From contig SPDT01000005.1 of assembly GCA_008477525.1 (NCBI GenBank), positions 620,001 through 684,000 of the forward strand: DNA of 64,000 nucleotides, read 5' to 3'. A program made the position numbers and the translations under genes. This DNA comes from Hypomyces perniciosus. Its lineage: Eukaryota > Ascomycota > Sordariomycetes > Hypocreales > Hypocreaceae. Under the pieces are notes generated by a model that was not told where the DNA came from, made no database searches, and worked only from the letters and a program-made list of their open reading frames with translations. Position 1 is the stretch's first letter, and the number at the start of each line of letters is the position of its first letter. This document shows positions 10,693-23,400 of the stretch, in pieces.

Positions 10693-12072
10693 ATGGCTCC
10701 GTCAAGGAAAAGCGCCCTGCGATTAGGGAACCTGTTCCTCCTAGCCTCAGCTTGGTTGTCTCTGGCAGCAGCGTTAAATATCGACCTCTGTTCCAGTTTC
10801 AACACGGCCTCTATGGCCAGGAGTACGTTGATCAACCCTGGTGTATAGCACTATGACGATGGTCTAACTTTCTATTCAACAGATGTCAGTGTGTACCAAA
10901 CCAACGGCCTCTGCCACGACTTTTGTATCGACAGGGCGGCATTCGCCATCACACAAGGAAACGGCTGCTGGTGCACCGATTACTACCCGGACAAGGGATC
11001 AACAGTGTCCTCCTCCAATTGCAACTTCCCCTGTCCCGCCTATCCTCTCGAGAATTGTGGTGGCGACGGACTATTTGGCTACATTCAGCTAAACCAAATT
11101 GCGCCATCTGGGACCAGGACGGCTTCAAGTTCGTCCTCGACCTCATCTGTGAGTTTTGGCATTTCTTTTACTCATCACGAACATATCACTACACCCCTTC
11201 CCCCTTCCCCCATCGCCCTTTCACCTTCCTTCTCCACAGCATCCTAGCCCTTGGATCTAAGCCGAAGCCCGCAATGATTGCCCCTGTCCACCATACTCTT
11301 CGATGCCCTTTCTGTAGTTGCTATGGGGAGAGACAGCGGGCTTAATTTGTTTGAGTCCAGGCGAGAATCACGACGGTGACGGCTAGTGTAACTAAGACTG
11401 TGCAGGAGACGGCCAGTCTTACCACAGAGACGTCGACTACTTCAAGTAGCTCATTCTCTGTATGGCTCTTCTCCAACTCAGGCGTCCACAGGGGCGACCT
11501 GGTTATTGACTCGTGTGTGTGGAGGCAGAATACTAATTTCATCATAGACCTCATCCGGAGCTCAGACACCCACAGATGCTGGAAAAACAACTGCCGGTGT
11601 CACGCCCACTGCTCGGCCTAATGATAGCGACAATGATCGCGACAATGCTGGTGCCCCCGCTGCGAGCTCTGGACTAAGTACCGGCGCCATCGTTGGAATC
11701 GTGGTCGGTGTTATTGTCATCGTATTAATTGTCGTCGGCGTTGTCGTATTCTTCTGGATCAGACGCCGGAAGCAAAATGTGGACGACTTTCAAAACGACC
11801 CCAGTGTCAGGGGTAGCTCGTCGGGCATGCTTGGGTCAGTTCGTCCCGAGATGGCCGTCAATGGTGGCGCACCAGCTTCACCGGGTTCTGCCGCAAACAG
11901 GAACAGCACAATCCAGATTGATCCTCGCATGGATCCGTTCAAGCAAGGGCTGTACCAACGAAGCGGCAGCCACGAAAGTCTAAATACACTACGCGACGAC
12001 CACGATTACTCGAGGAGAATCCAGCCGCCCAAAGTACTGCGGGCTATGAATCCGGATCCCGAGGAGGGTTGA
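10693..12072 (+). CDS. WSC-domain cell-wall stress sensor
   Basis: Four exons: 10693-10822, 10883-11148, 11361-11459 and 11548-12072, giving 339 residues. The frame is continuous across all three junctions (donors GTACGT, GTGAGT, GTATGG). Order of parts: signal peptide (residues 1 to about 27), WSC domain with NGLCHDFC, NGCWC and NFPCPAYPLENCGG cysteine motifs, a Ser/Thr-rich stalk encoded partly by the small third exon, a hydrophobic Gly/Val/Ile helix at about 212-235, a basic stop-transfer (IRRRK), and a ~100-residue cytoplasmic tail. Proteins of this design (Wsc1/Slg1 type) sense wall stretch at the plasma membrane and activate Rho1 GEFs and the cell-wall-integrity MAP kinase pathway; the O-mannosylated stalk acts as a spring. 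The tail ends in an acidic PDPEEG. The exact paralogue (WscA, B or C type) is not assigned. Confidence 0.88.
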
Positions 12073-13368
12073 GCCCGAAGCCATCCATGTTTTGTTGTTT
12101 TTTTCTTTCCACTTCTTTTCTATTGTGCATAACATGATCAGTTTCGTTTTGGACAGTGTTTAGAGGGACCCAGTGTCATGATGACGTACATGAATTTCGC
12201 TTCTTTCGGTTCAAACACATGGCAAAAATTTTGGGTCTTGTTGCATTTCGAGATACCAGGATGGCGTTGGTAACTTTGTTTTTCGGAGGAGGAGAGCATG
12301 ATCGCATAGCAGAGCTGCAATTCAACCGCCGGGGCTTGGTAGCCCAGGGTTATCGTGTGTCGATCTTAGAGTATGGGGCGGGCAACTGCAACCTATATGC
12401 TACCTTGATGACGCCGCCGGCAGGCCATTGCATCGGCATGGTTAGCGAGGGGATCGTTTTGGCTGCCACGACATAACCCCTTTCCATTCCTCACATAACT
12501 TTGGATCTGGGGCCCATGCGCCGAGGACGAACTACCGAGTTGAAATAATGAGGATTGGCATCTGGACGACAGCGGGGATACGTCAGGGAGAGCTTGGGTT
12601 TGGCTCGCGATGATGAGTGCTGGATACTTTGTACATATTGGAACTATACCAGGGAAGGAGATTGAGCGTACAAAGCATTATACGGCGCCCCCAATTATGA
12701 CTAGAGAGGGTCGTTCAGCGTAACAAAATGACATAATAGACAGCTTGCTTGCTTGCTTGAGCACATGATTTGTTGTGCATTCAGCGATAGATGAGCGATG
12801 TCACCACCAACGAGCATGTGTCGGTGTGAGATGCTTCATAAACGTTAATTGAATTGGAGCAAAGGATTCCCTGTTACCTTATTACCCAATATGAAACTTG
12901 CCTTTACTGATACATGCATGATTTAATCAACTGCGAGACAACAGCGAGGGACGAAATGGAAAGGGAAAAGGTCAAAATGTCGGGCATGTTTAATTATATG
13001 TCATCTGCAGATGAACACAGTAGTACGAAGTAGTACGAAGTAAGAATGAGCAAGTTGTTTGACAAGCTTTATTCATCATAGTGCCCAAGACTAATATGTA
13101 AAAGACATGTGGGAGAAACGAGACCAACTGCTCGCCCGCTGACATAAAAAAAAAATAAAAAAAAAGTACGCAGTACAGATAGATAACCACTCCAAGATTG
13201 GGAATGGATGGGCTAAAACCAAATCCTCCAGATGGGAATACACCAAGAAGAAGAAAAGATGAGAAAAAAAAAGAGCTTTGTCGCTGCCAGTGCGCCTGCC
13301 TCCCTACCGTTAGTATCGTGATTAACAACCATTATCATATTATGTTGTGGTCTTATGCCCAGTTGTAT
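12073..13368. other. Intergenic, convergent 3' flanks
   Basis: 1.3 kb between the 3' ends of the WSC gene and the TMEM184-type gene. Holds a GCTT microsatellite (12743-12759), a TACGAAGTA pair near 13020-13040 and A-rich runs at 13146-13165. No gene seen. Confidence 0.6.
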
Positions 13369-15193
13369 TTATCCTAAAGTCTCTTTGTTTGGCCTCCATG
13401 GACCCTCGCCGTATGGCCCGGCTGGTCGGTTGGGTCGTGGGGGAGGCGTGGATTGGTGATTGGGTACGTTATATGGGAGTGATGGGCCGTGTGCACCGAG
13501 ATATGGGGGAGGGTCGTATGGGTAGTTTTGTGAATATGGTGATGAGTGTCGAGATGGGGGTTGATATGAGGGTTGGTATGGGGACGGTTGTTGGCGAGGC
13601 GGGTAATATGCAGATGGAGGTGATCCCATGACACCGGTTGCCTCTGGGGCAGGCTGAGCATTGTAGATCAGGCCTGCACTCTCCTCTCCCTGGACGTGGT
13701 TGGAGGGCATGATACCGCCGCCTACGCCATGGTATGCTGTTGAAGAGGGATCGGTCAAGGGGTTGGGTTGGACTGCAGTGTAGGATCCCTGTCCCGGCTT
13801 GTGTTCATGCAGGCTGTCCATGTTCACGCCCTCATCGTTGGCTTGACTGAGTTTGTAGCTGACATCCTCCTTCCGGCGCTTAACGCCACAGAATAGCCAT
13901 CGCATACCCCGGCCAAAGGCCTTGGCAAAGTCCCATAGATTTAGGGCATCCCAGAGGGCGTGGATCCCCATGACGCCTCCACTCGGGGGGTGGAATGGCT
14001 TTTCGATGCCTACAGCGCCCTTTGATGGATCGGCAGTGGGGTAGAACGAGGAACCACCACGGCAGTAGGGCCTGTAGGGGAAAGCCCAGAAGTGAAGAAG
14101 GGCAAAGAGGGCCATTTCGACGCAAAGAAGCAGAGCAGGGGTGCCGACCTTGAGATCTGGGTAGGCGATGATCTCGTTGGGGTGAACGATGTTCAACGTC
14201 GAGGTAACGACAGAAATGGCCGAGGACTGCCAGAAGGAGAGGAAGACGACGAGTTTGATAGCCAGGATCTTGATGAAGAGCTTATGCTCAGCAAGAGGTG
14301 CTGAGAGCTGTACGTAGAACTGAACGAGACAGAACATGGCAATAGTTACGGCAACAGCGTTGATGATGAGGATCTGAGACTGAATTAGCCATCATCATCA
14401 TCAGACACTAGGAGAGGAAGAGAGAAAAGGAGGAGCATACCCAAATGTGACCAAATATGGGCGAGTTGGAGCTCTCGCAATACTTGTCAAAATACTGGGA
14501 CATGACAGCTGCAATAGTCATGGCGACACGGATGAAGCAATACTGGTAGGTACCGGTCCAATTAATATTGAACCAGGTGAGGCCGCTCTTAGGCGTCCTC
14601 CAAGGACCTCTTTCACCACCGCAGCACTTGGCAAACCAATTAAGAGGCCAAACCCATGGTTTGATGGGCCGCATCGCCCGGAAGAAGTCCTTTTGGGTGT
14701 GCAGATCCGGCGCGGCATAGTGACAGAGCAAGCTGAAGAAGGATGCGATGGCGATGGCTTCGTAACAGTCGGATAAGACCTGGAAGTAGATGGCATGCCA
14801 GTACCATTGGATCTGAAGGAAGGAGGCGATGGAGTAAACGGGAACCATGAACAGAATGCGAATAATGTGTCGTTGCTCGCGAGGTTGAGTGTAGTTGAGG
14901 GCGTGCATCCAGACGAGGTAGAGACTGAGAGCAACGGCAATGAGGGTGCAGGAGGCGGCAATGACACGAGCGAGATCGTGGAAGTTGAGAGGACCGAGGA
15001 TCTTGATTTCAGACCCGGGAGATACTGTCTAGACGTTAGTATATGGTTTATAGATGTACCGCATTGCAGGCTGTCATCCGCCTCCAAACGCGATTCTCAC
15101 GAGCCCTAGCATCCCGACCGATTGCGAAGCGTACAAGGGAACAATAGACGTACTCCTCAGATGCTCCAGCGTTGCATTGCACGTTAAATTCAT
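13369..15193 (-). CDS. TMEM184/DUF300 (Ost-alpha, Hfl1-like) seven-helix membrane protein
   Basis: Three exons on the complement: 15154-15193, 14441-15024 and 13369-14373, giving 542 residues. The short first exon encodes NLTCNATLEHLRI, which joins in frame to SPGSEIKILGPL, matching the family's N-terminus. The following ~310 residues carry about seven hydrophobic helices with family motifs WYWHAIYFQVLSDCYEAIAI and TIAMFCLVQFYVQL. The last ~220 residues are cytosolic, rich in Pro, Tyr and Ser, and include PPPY (a PPxY, WW-domain ligand form). In yeasts the Hfl1 relative sits in the vacuole membrane and binds Atg8; others are linked to organic solute transport. The start is chosen by the good context CCAAGATG and the splice frame. 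The third-exon acceptor has two choices 6 nt apart (CAGTCTCAG), changing the protein by Ser-Gln. Confidence 0.85.
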
Positions 15194-17400
15194 CTTGGCG
15201 ACTCGTGACTGTGGCGTCCCGGCGTGCGTTTACCGTCTCTTGGTCCAACTTCGGCCCTCCAGGGGCAAATCGTCCGTTCGCTCGGATAATCGTCTGCGCT
15301 CTCTTCCTCGTGGGAATTGGTCGATTGTATTGAGTTCTATTCGTATTATCGCCAACTGTTTCCCTCCTCTTTTGTCTGTCTGATAATCCGCCTGCCCCCT
15401 TTCTCTCATGGGAGCTGTGGAAGCTGTGGAAGCTCTGCTCTTGTCTGATAGATCGATCTAGCTCGCCAAGAATCCGACTCGACGACGTCTTGGCAAATAT
15501 GAAATATGTCTTTCTTTCTTCTAAGTCGCGGCGCAAAAGAAATATCTGTCTGTCGATATACACACGATAACGTTCCTTAATGAATGAATAAATGAATGAA
15601 TGAAGGAATGGAAGAAAAGAATTGAAGCCTAAAGACAAGAGACAGACAGCAAGAGAAGCAGAGTAGCAAAGGTCTCGCACGGGAAGTTGATGTAAGAAGA
15701 AACAAGAATCAATCAGTGGCAGAATTGTTTGCTTATCCAACAAGTCAAGGACAAGGGCCCCTGGCACTGGCACTACGGAGCAGTATGTACATACGGAGTA
15801 CGGAGTCTTGCGTAGTGAAACGTTGCCACACCCTAGCTTGCCGCCCACTACTCCGTACCTGTATGTACTTCATACGCACGACTCAGTGCTGCTCAGAGCC
15901 TTGCATACGGAGTACATCTGTGACTCTTCGGCAGACGACCAAGGCATGCATGCACTTAACGGTAGTACCTACAGGGTACATATACTTGCAATCCCTCCAA
16001 AAGAGAAGCTCATTCGAGGAGCCGCCAATAAATGGAAACAGGCTGTGACATACGAAGTACATTACCAGTAGTAGTATGGTGTAGTGTTTCGTAGCTCGCA
16101 AAAGGCCAATAGCTCGGTCCTCTACTCCGTAAAAACAGCCGAATATCCGCGATTACCGACTCTCCCTCAAGCGGCCTCCCGCTCCAAAAACGCCCACTTA
16201 TATAATACATACAATACAGTACCAGTATTAGTATACTTTGTACGGGTTTCAGAGTTTGTTGTTTCAGGGGGGGACCGTGCAGGGCAAGAAAAATAACGAT
16301 AGGCAGCTTCAAAACGTCACTGCAGGGGGCTCTACGAGTATGTACATACTATGTATTGCTGTGATGATCACTTATCCTTTTCGTGATCTGCGGGAGACAA
16401 TACCGATCGTCAGGCGGGAAATGTGATAGTCGTACGGAGTATTTGGTATATCTTTACAGAGTATATACTCCATACTTGCTTATTATTTACTGTTCATCAG
16501 TTATGAAGTAAGTACTTCGTACTCTGTAGAATACCTTAATGTAAACAGGAGCCGCTCATCCTGGCAGATCGACTCCGTATTCCCGCTGCAAAGCCACACG
16601 CGACACGATGTTTGTTCTAATACCAAGTACGAAGTGCTCCGTACATCGGCCCGAAAATCACGCTCAATCGCCCATGCTTAGGTCTCATGTCATTTACAAC
16701 TGCTTCGTACAAATAAATACACCACACTTGTTTACAGCGCATCCCTCCTCTATGATTTCTTCTCTCCAACGCTGCTCGACGATTCGTACACTCCCCCTTC
16801 ATCTCTTACACTCTCGTGAGCACTGCATAGCTCACGTCGTTAATAGTAATTCTACAAGATTCAGGCCCTCATAGCCCATCGCTCGTGTCGCTGCACAATG
16901 CCGATGCCCCTAAACACCACGCTGGCTGAAGTCGCTTCCTCGTCAGGCCAAAGGCTACCGACTAGGCGGCACCTTGTCCTTGATGACGATATGGTAATTG
17001 ATGCATCAATGAATGCTTTTGCACAGAGGATCCGCCATTTGAATATGAAAGCGGTAGGTTGTATTATTTTTTGATGCCCCCGCCCTCCTCTCCCTCTCAA
17101 CCAAGGCCAAGTCCGCGATAGTGGAAAACGAGTAAAACAAAGTTTCGCATACGACAAATATTGAAGTGTAGAGTGTGGTGTAACAAAGGTAAGCGCCATG
17201 TAGCAAAAAACGTTCAAAGGTGTCGTCCCAACGCCTGGTAAATGACATTCCGCGGCCGTGCTGAAGCGGACCCTCCACGTATCGTCCGTCGGCCACATCC
17301 AAGCCTAGTCTTATAGAACCTCCCTCATCATCCATCACATGCTGTTTCTGAACTGTCGATATCGTTCCTGGCCTTCTGGGCCATCCCGACCTGTCCGTTA
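15194..17400. other. Intergenic, between Hfl1-like 5' end and Tho2 3' end
   Basis: 2.2 kb. The first part is the leader/promoter of the TMEM184-type gene. From 15.77 to 16.65 kb it is dense in TACGGAGTA / TACTCCGTA / TACGAAGTA words (15791-15806, 15849-15858, 15905-15915, 16432-16442, about 16500-16530, 16624-16644). 16860-17400 is the 3' flank of Tho2. No gene seen. Confidence 0.55.
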
Positions 17401-20400
17401 CTACCGTCTCGGTCGCTTCTCCCGATCACTCGACATGTTTGCATCTCCTTCCTCGCCTCGTCTCTTGCGTCCCCTATCGTCCCTATGCTCCCGGCGTTGT
17501 TCCTCCGGCCGCGGTGCTCCGTCCCGAGGAGTCCCACGATTTCCTCTGCCGCTACCACCCCGATCATCCCCACCTCTGCCTCCAGTACCGTCTCCTCTAT
17601 GTCGTGACTCCCGTGCACCGGTTGGGGTGCCAGCCGCGTCTCTAGAGCCTGGCTCTCGCGTTGATCTGCGCCCCTCACGATCATCCCGGGCCACGCCTTC
17701 AGCACCGCCAATGGACCGTCTGTCTCGGTGCTCACCGTGATCCTTACTCTCCCGGTCTCGCTCGCGGCTGCTGCGTCGTGATGACCGTTTCGAGCGATCC
17801 GACCTGCCTTCACGGTCTCGCCGGCCCCGGTCGTGCTCGCCCCGGCTCGAGCCGTCGTCACCATTAGCAGCACCTCGGCTTGGTGGTTCGTGCCACGATC
17901 CGTCTGGCCGATCCGGCCCAGGGCTAGGATCACCTCCCGCTAAGACTTGGATCTCTGAATGACCCAACATTTGCCGAGGTGGGCGAGAACTGCTCGAACG
18001 GACTGGTTCAGGCATGGAGGCTTGAGCTTGTTGGAGCATATTGTTAATGCCAGCCAACTGTCTTCTGTTACCGCCTGATCTTGCCCGGTCTCCTCCAGAC
18101 GGCCCAGTAGGTACCATGGGTTCCGTTACGGCGGAGCCAGTCGAGTGCCGTGGCCCTGATCTCTCTGAGTTACTTGTCGACGACATAGAATGTCGATTAT
18201 GGCTATGGCCATGAGGCGGAAGGCCCGGTGGGGGAGGTGGGGGAGGCGGCGGAGGAGCAGGTAGAGAGGCACCCATCTGCGCCAGTCGGTCAGGATGGAC
18301 TCCTGATGCTGATGATGGGTTCGTTGGCGCAGGGGATGCCTTCTCCTGTCCACTACCCAAGTTTCTCATCCTATCGGGGTGTGTTGCGCCGGGGGTCCCT
18401 GAGGGAGTCGCTAGTCCATTTCCATGCTCGTAGCCGCCACGCCGACCTCGCCCCGATGCAGGGCCAGAAGGTGGTTGTCTCTCTGGTGACGGCGCCCGAG
18501 GTGTTTCGGGCGCTACATAGCGTGCGTCTGTTCTGCCAGAAATTGCCGGTGATGCCCCTTGGTTGGTTCTCGCAACACCTCGCCCGCGTCCCCTGGGTCC
18601 AGATGGAATATCGGAGGTGGTGGGAACTGGATTGAGGCGCCCATAGTTCTGATCTTGATAAGGCGGTCTGTGCTCATGTTCCTGGCCATGGGAGGGTGGT
18701 CTATGGAAGGCTGATTGGGCCTCTCGCATCTTGTCAAGGTGAGCTCTTTCGCCATCCCGATCAATTACCTTGATGCCTCGGTATGGATCCTGATTTGGCG
18801 AGCGGTCACGGGGATTTCTTCCTGGGGGTCGGTTGTCTGGTGGGTAAGGATGCCCGTGCCTGTCGTCATAAGCTCCGGCAGCAGGGCCATGCTCATGGCC
18901 GTAACGGCCGCTTCGTCGAGGAGACTGCGGTCTGGGGCCTCTTTCTCGTCCGTCATCTATTGGGCGCACGTGCGCACCTTTGTCACGATCATCGATCAGG
19001 GCGACCCGCTCTGGGTTCACCGAATCCATCGGATCGGGAGGTCCCTGTCGCCGGGCTCGGTTCTGGCGATCCGGCTCAGGACCCCGTCGTAGTCGGTCGG
19101 CTTCGTCCTGTGCAAACAGTGCCGCTCTCTGGGGGTTCATGGTCGGCTCTGGAATGTCAACTGACCCTGAAGACGGTGCTGACATTTGGGGTGGCTGATC
19201 ATGAGGACGATCCTGAGGTCTACCACTCCAAGCATCCCGTGTTTGCCAATCTCGCTCCTGCGGCCTGGGGCGAGGCGGTAAGTCTGCGGGGCCTGCGTCT
19301 CGGCTCATTATCTCATTTCCACGACGATCAGGGTATTCGCGACTCCGATCGGCCCTTTCCGATTCAAGAGGCCTTGGCTCCCGAGGATCCCTGGCATCTC
19401 GATGATCTTTGGCTTCCCGGGATTCACGCATCTCCCACGAATCTCGGGGATCACGTGCATCCCGTCTGTGAGGATCTCGCGGGTCTCTGACCTCTCGACG
19501 GTCGTGTCCACGTGGTTGGCTGTAGCGTTCAGGAGTGAAATGACCTGGTATGGGAACATCCGGCCGCGTGGGAAGATTGTGGGCGGGACGATCAGGCAGC
19601 ATATGAGGGCGTGAATCGCCTCGTGGTCCAAATGAGCTGGGTCCTTGACTAGCCAGGGGAGTTGAAGACCGGGGAGGTCCGGACGATGGGTCGTCCCTAG
19701 GATGGTCCCTCCCTGGTCCAGACGGCCTAGCGGGCAAGGGGTCCTTTGGCGTGGCCGAGCTGGAGTGGGACAAGGATAGTTGTGATTTGGTATCTCGACC
19801 ATCCTGGACTTCTCCGTCCTCCTTTTCCGCGGTGGCTTGTCTGTTTGACGGTGATCTGAACATATGTAAGTATCTGGTTCGTAGGCATCTAGTTTGTAAG
19901 TAGGGGCCTCTTGGTGCATACTTGATAGATTGAGGCTTGAAATCCGGGGCTACTGGACGTAGATTCGAGGCGGCAGCTCTATCGGCTTCTGGTTGAGATC
20001 CTCCACCCTTTTGAACATTAGTGGGGACTGTAAGTGGAGATTGAATGGAACTCACAGCGTTGGGCCGGAAAGCTTGAACCATGACCCATTTCGACTTCCT
20101 CTTTTGCAGCTCCGACAAAGCACCTTGGGCGGCGACTGATAGATCGACCCGGTGTCCTTCCTCGTTCTCACTTGACAACTTGGATGCGGCCTCCTGCTTG
20201 GTGATCTTCTGGAGCTGGGATGAAAACTGCGTAGCCATGAAATCAACGGCAGGGAAGTAGTCCAAAATAACCTTGAGAACCGTAATTGCGTTTCTGATGT
20301 GCATCCACTCCGTTCCCGCCAGACAACTCTTGAGCGCTGTATTCAGGTTCTTATGCCAGCGGAATAGCAGGTCCTTGAATTGAGCATGCTCCATCAAAGT

Positions 20401-23400
20401 CTCAGGTTCACCATTCGCCTTGAGAGCAGTGGCGAACCCCAAGAACGGCTTGTCACTGGGGCCCTTTGCTTCTTTGTCATATGCACCCAAACGTGACTGA
20501 TCTCGTGCCACCCTACCATTGGTAACGGTGTCATTTTTGTGCCATCTCGATAGGTCTCTTAGTATCAATTTCAAGAATCGCCCAAGGTACTCGGCCTCAC
20601 GAACAGAGCTCATGAAGATGAGAGTTCGTAGTCTGTTGGCATTAAAAAATCGGTCATAAAGGGACATCAGTTTGAAGTTCGGCGCTCTCCATTCGTGCAA
20701 GGCCGTGATAAACTTGTAAGTATACTCAGCATCTGCAGGTGAGAGAAACGCTCGAGGTAGGAAGCATTGCTCGAGCAGAATATCGGAGATGTTGTCTGGC
20801 TTCATCTTTGGGTCGGGGAAGACGGATTGGAACTGCTCTGTCAAGCAGTCCTTCCACTTGCCTTTTCGTTGGCGATGTTCCTTGAGCTCCATGGAGAGGC
20901 TCAGCTGTTGCTTCAAGAGTTCCTGCCTCTTTTCATTCTTTCGCTCTTGACCTCTCCGGGACATATCAGATCTATCTCTCAAAATGGCCTGACCTTCGCC
21001 CTCGAGTCGATCCTTCTCCTGTCGGTACATCTCCTCAGGACAAAACAGATCGCCAAGTTGAAGAGCCCAAAAGAGAACATAGAGTTCCGGTGTCATCTTT
21101 TGCCAGACCTCAGATCGCACAGTCGTCGTAACAGCATCGACGATGGGCTGCAGGGGGGCGAGGGTCAATGATGGATCATCGGATTTCTGTGTGAATTTAG
21201 TATTAGTGGGCAAGGATGGCGTGATCGAATCTCTAGCTCTAACCTGTTCATCATTTGTAGAAGTCGGCTTATCCTTTGCCTCTTCACCGGTTGCCTTCGA
21301 GTCTGACATGGAGACATCGCCCTCCTTGTCGGTTTGCTCCGACGGTGTTTGCTGCGGTTCCTCCTTTGAGCTTTCACTCTCTTTGACTCCCCATGGATAC
21401 ACCCGATGAGAAAGACTCGCTCTACCAATGATGAAAGCCAAGCTGGTATCCAGTCCGTATGAGCTCATCAGGTCGGGGATCGAGGGTACCAGAGCGTCGA
21501 ACGCGGATGGATCAACATTGCTCCGGAGGAAATCAAGATATTGCATCAGTGTCTGGTGAGAATCGTCCACAAGGGCTGACAGATACTTGATATGAGCCTC
21601 ATCCTCAGGGACTTGGAAGATTGCTGACTGTCGGTATTGAGCGAGATTGAGGAGAAAACGAGCAGCAAGCTTTGAATCTGTCAGTGCTTGAGTAAGACGC
21701 TTGGAGCTCTTGATGTTGTCGAAGCGCTTGTCTTGTCCTCGAATCAGGGTGTGGCGACGCAGTCGTTCTCCACCGGCCATCGACAGTATCTGATAATCAG
21801 TAAAGTCTCCAGAGTCCACGATTCCACCCATGGAAGTAATGAATTCCTTCAATATGATCAAATCGGTCGAGTTGCCACGGAAGAGCTGATCATTGACATA
21901 TTGAAGGACAGGTGTAGGGTTGAGGACAGCGTATCGTCGGAAAACCTTGCCGGAAAACCTTGACAACGCCTGAAGCCATTTGCTAGTTGTGAGTGCATGG
22001 TCTGCCTGTGTGCGGCTCCGCGATTTGCCAAGAGAGCTCATCAATGACCAGACAAGTACATCGTAGGATAGATCCGTGAAGTACTTGGCGCACTCGACAA
22101 AGGCCTCGATCAAGTTGGGATACGACTCTAATTGCTCGAAAGCCACTCTGAAGACTATTCCTGGAGAAGAGTAGCTTGTCTTCGCCAGCTGCTTTGCCAT
22201 TTCACCCAGATTTGTGAGTGAAACACGCTTCATCGTTCCTCGTGTTTCTGCCATAGCACGAGTGAATGCTATCTTCATGGCAGGCAGTCGAGATGTCTGA
22301 CCCTCGAACCACTCCGCATATATGGAATACCGTGTGGATAATGGATAACGACTGAGCAGCTCCCAAATGGCATTGACAACCGATGTGTTGGCCTTTGTAT
22401 GACTGAGAGCCGGTACAAGAAGCCTGCGAAGAAGGTCGTGCCAGCGCGCATAATTAGCTTCAGAGGTATCATCAGCCAAACTTTTCGCTCCAATCCTCGC
22501 TAATTTGGAGAGTAGAGCTTCATCTTTGCCAATATTAACGCCGGAGAGGTTGAGAAATGTGTTGCATAATGTGAAGACATCGTCGACCGTTTGGCAAATA
22601 GGAATGTTGTCAGCCCATTCGTCCCAATAAAACCGGTAGTTCTGGTTTTCACCGGTATCCCATTTATCTGGGTAGGGCCATCGCCATATTTTCTTGACGG
22701 GCAGCCGGCTCAGTCGTACGCTTCCCTTGGCTACGCCAGTTTGATCCACAGCGAACATTTCCTTAGTGGGGCATTCCATGGCGTTGACAGACCTGGGCCG
22801 GCTGTCATTGAAGACTTTTTCAAGAGAGACGTGCAGTATGCGATGGATTCGCGAGAGGACCTCGGGAAATAGCTCCGGAATCCAAGGAAACCGACCGAGA
22901 ATGAACAGTGACTCTGGGATAGCGCCAATGGTTAGGAGCTGAACGAGAAGTCGCACTTTCTGTTCTAGGGGCTCTGGAAGGGTCTTTTCCTCTGTGCCCT
23001 CTTGAGAAGATGACTTTGGCTCGGGTTCGGCTTTTTTCGCAGGTTCGCGCCTGGGGAGATTTGACGACGTTGGGTTGTCATCATCACCTTGGGGGAGAAC
23101 ACCGGCCATGAGAAGAGCGTTCATGGGCCCACCTCGTGATGCTCGTTCTTCTTCCTCGATCTTCTTCATCTGTTCCTCGCGGACACGCTCCATCTGCTCG
23201 TCGGGTGGAGACAAATGAGGGTAAAGGTCAACGAGGGAAATAAAACCGACCTTGATGAGGAGAGCGGCAAGGTAGAGAAGGTTTGCGGGGAGGACATCAG
23301 TTTTGTCTCTCAAATCGGTGTTGTAGAAAAGCAACTTGAAACCAAGAAGCTGCGCAGCAACCTTATTGCCAGGCGGTGGAAGTGTCTTGGTTTCCTCTAT

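Noticed and set aside
15054..15087. Alternative first exon for the TMEM184-type gene starting at ATG 15087
   Set aside because: It would need a 35-nt intron, shorter than normal for fungi, and lacks the CNATLEHLRI family start that the 15154-15193 exon supplies.
15048..15848. - strand open frame of about 266 codons before the TMEM184-type gene
   Set aside because: No family content; it overlaps the true first exon and intron of that gene in another frame.
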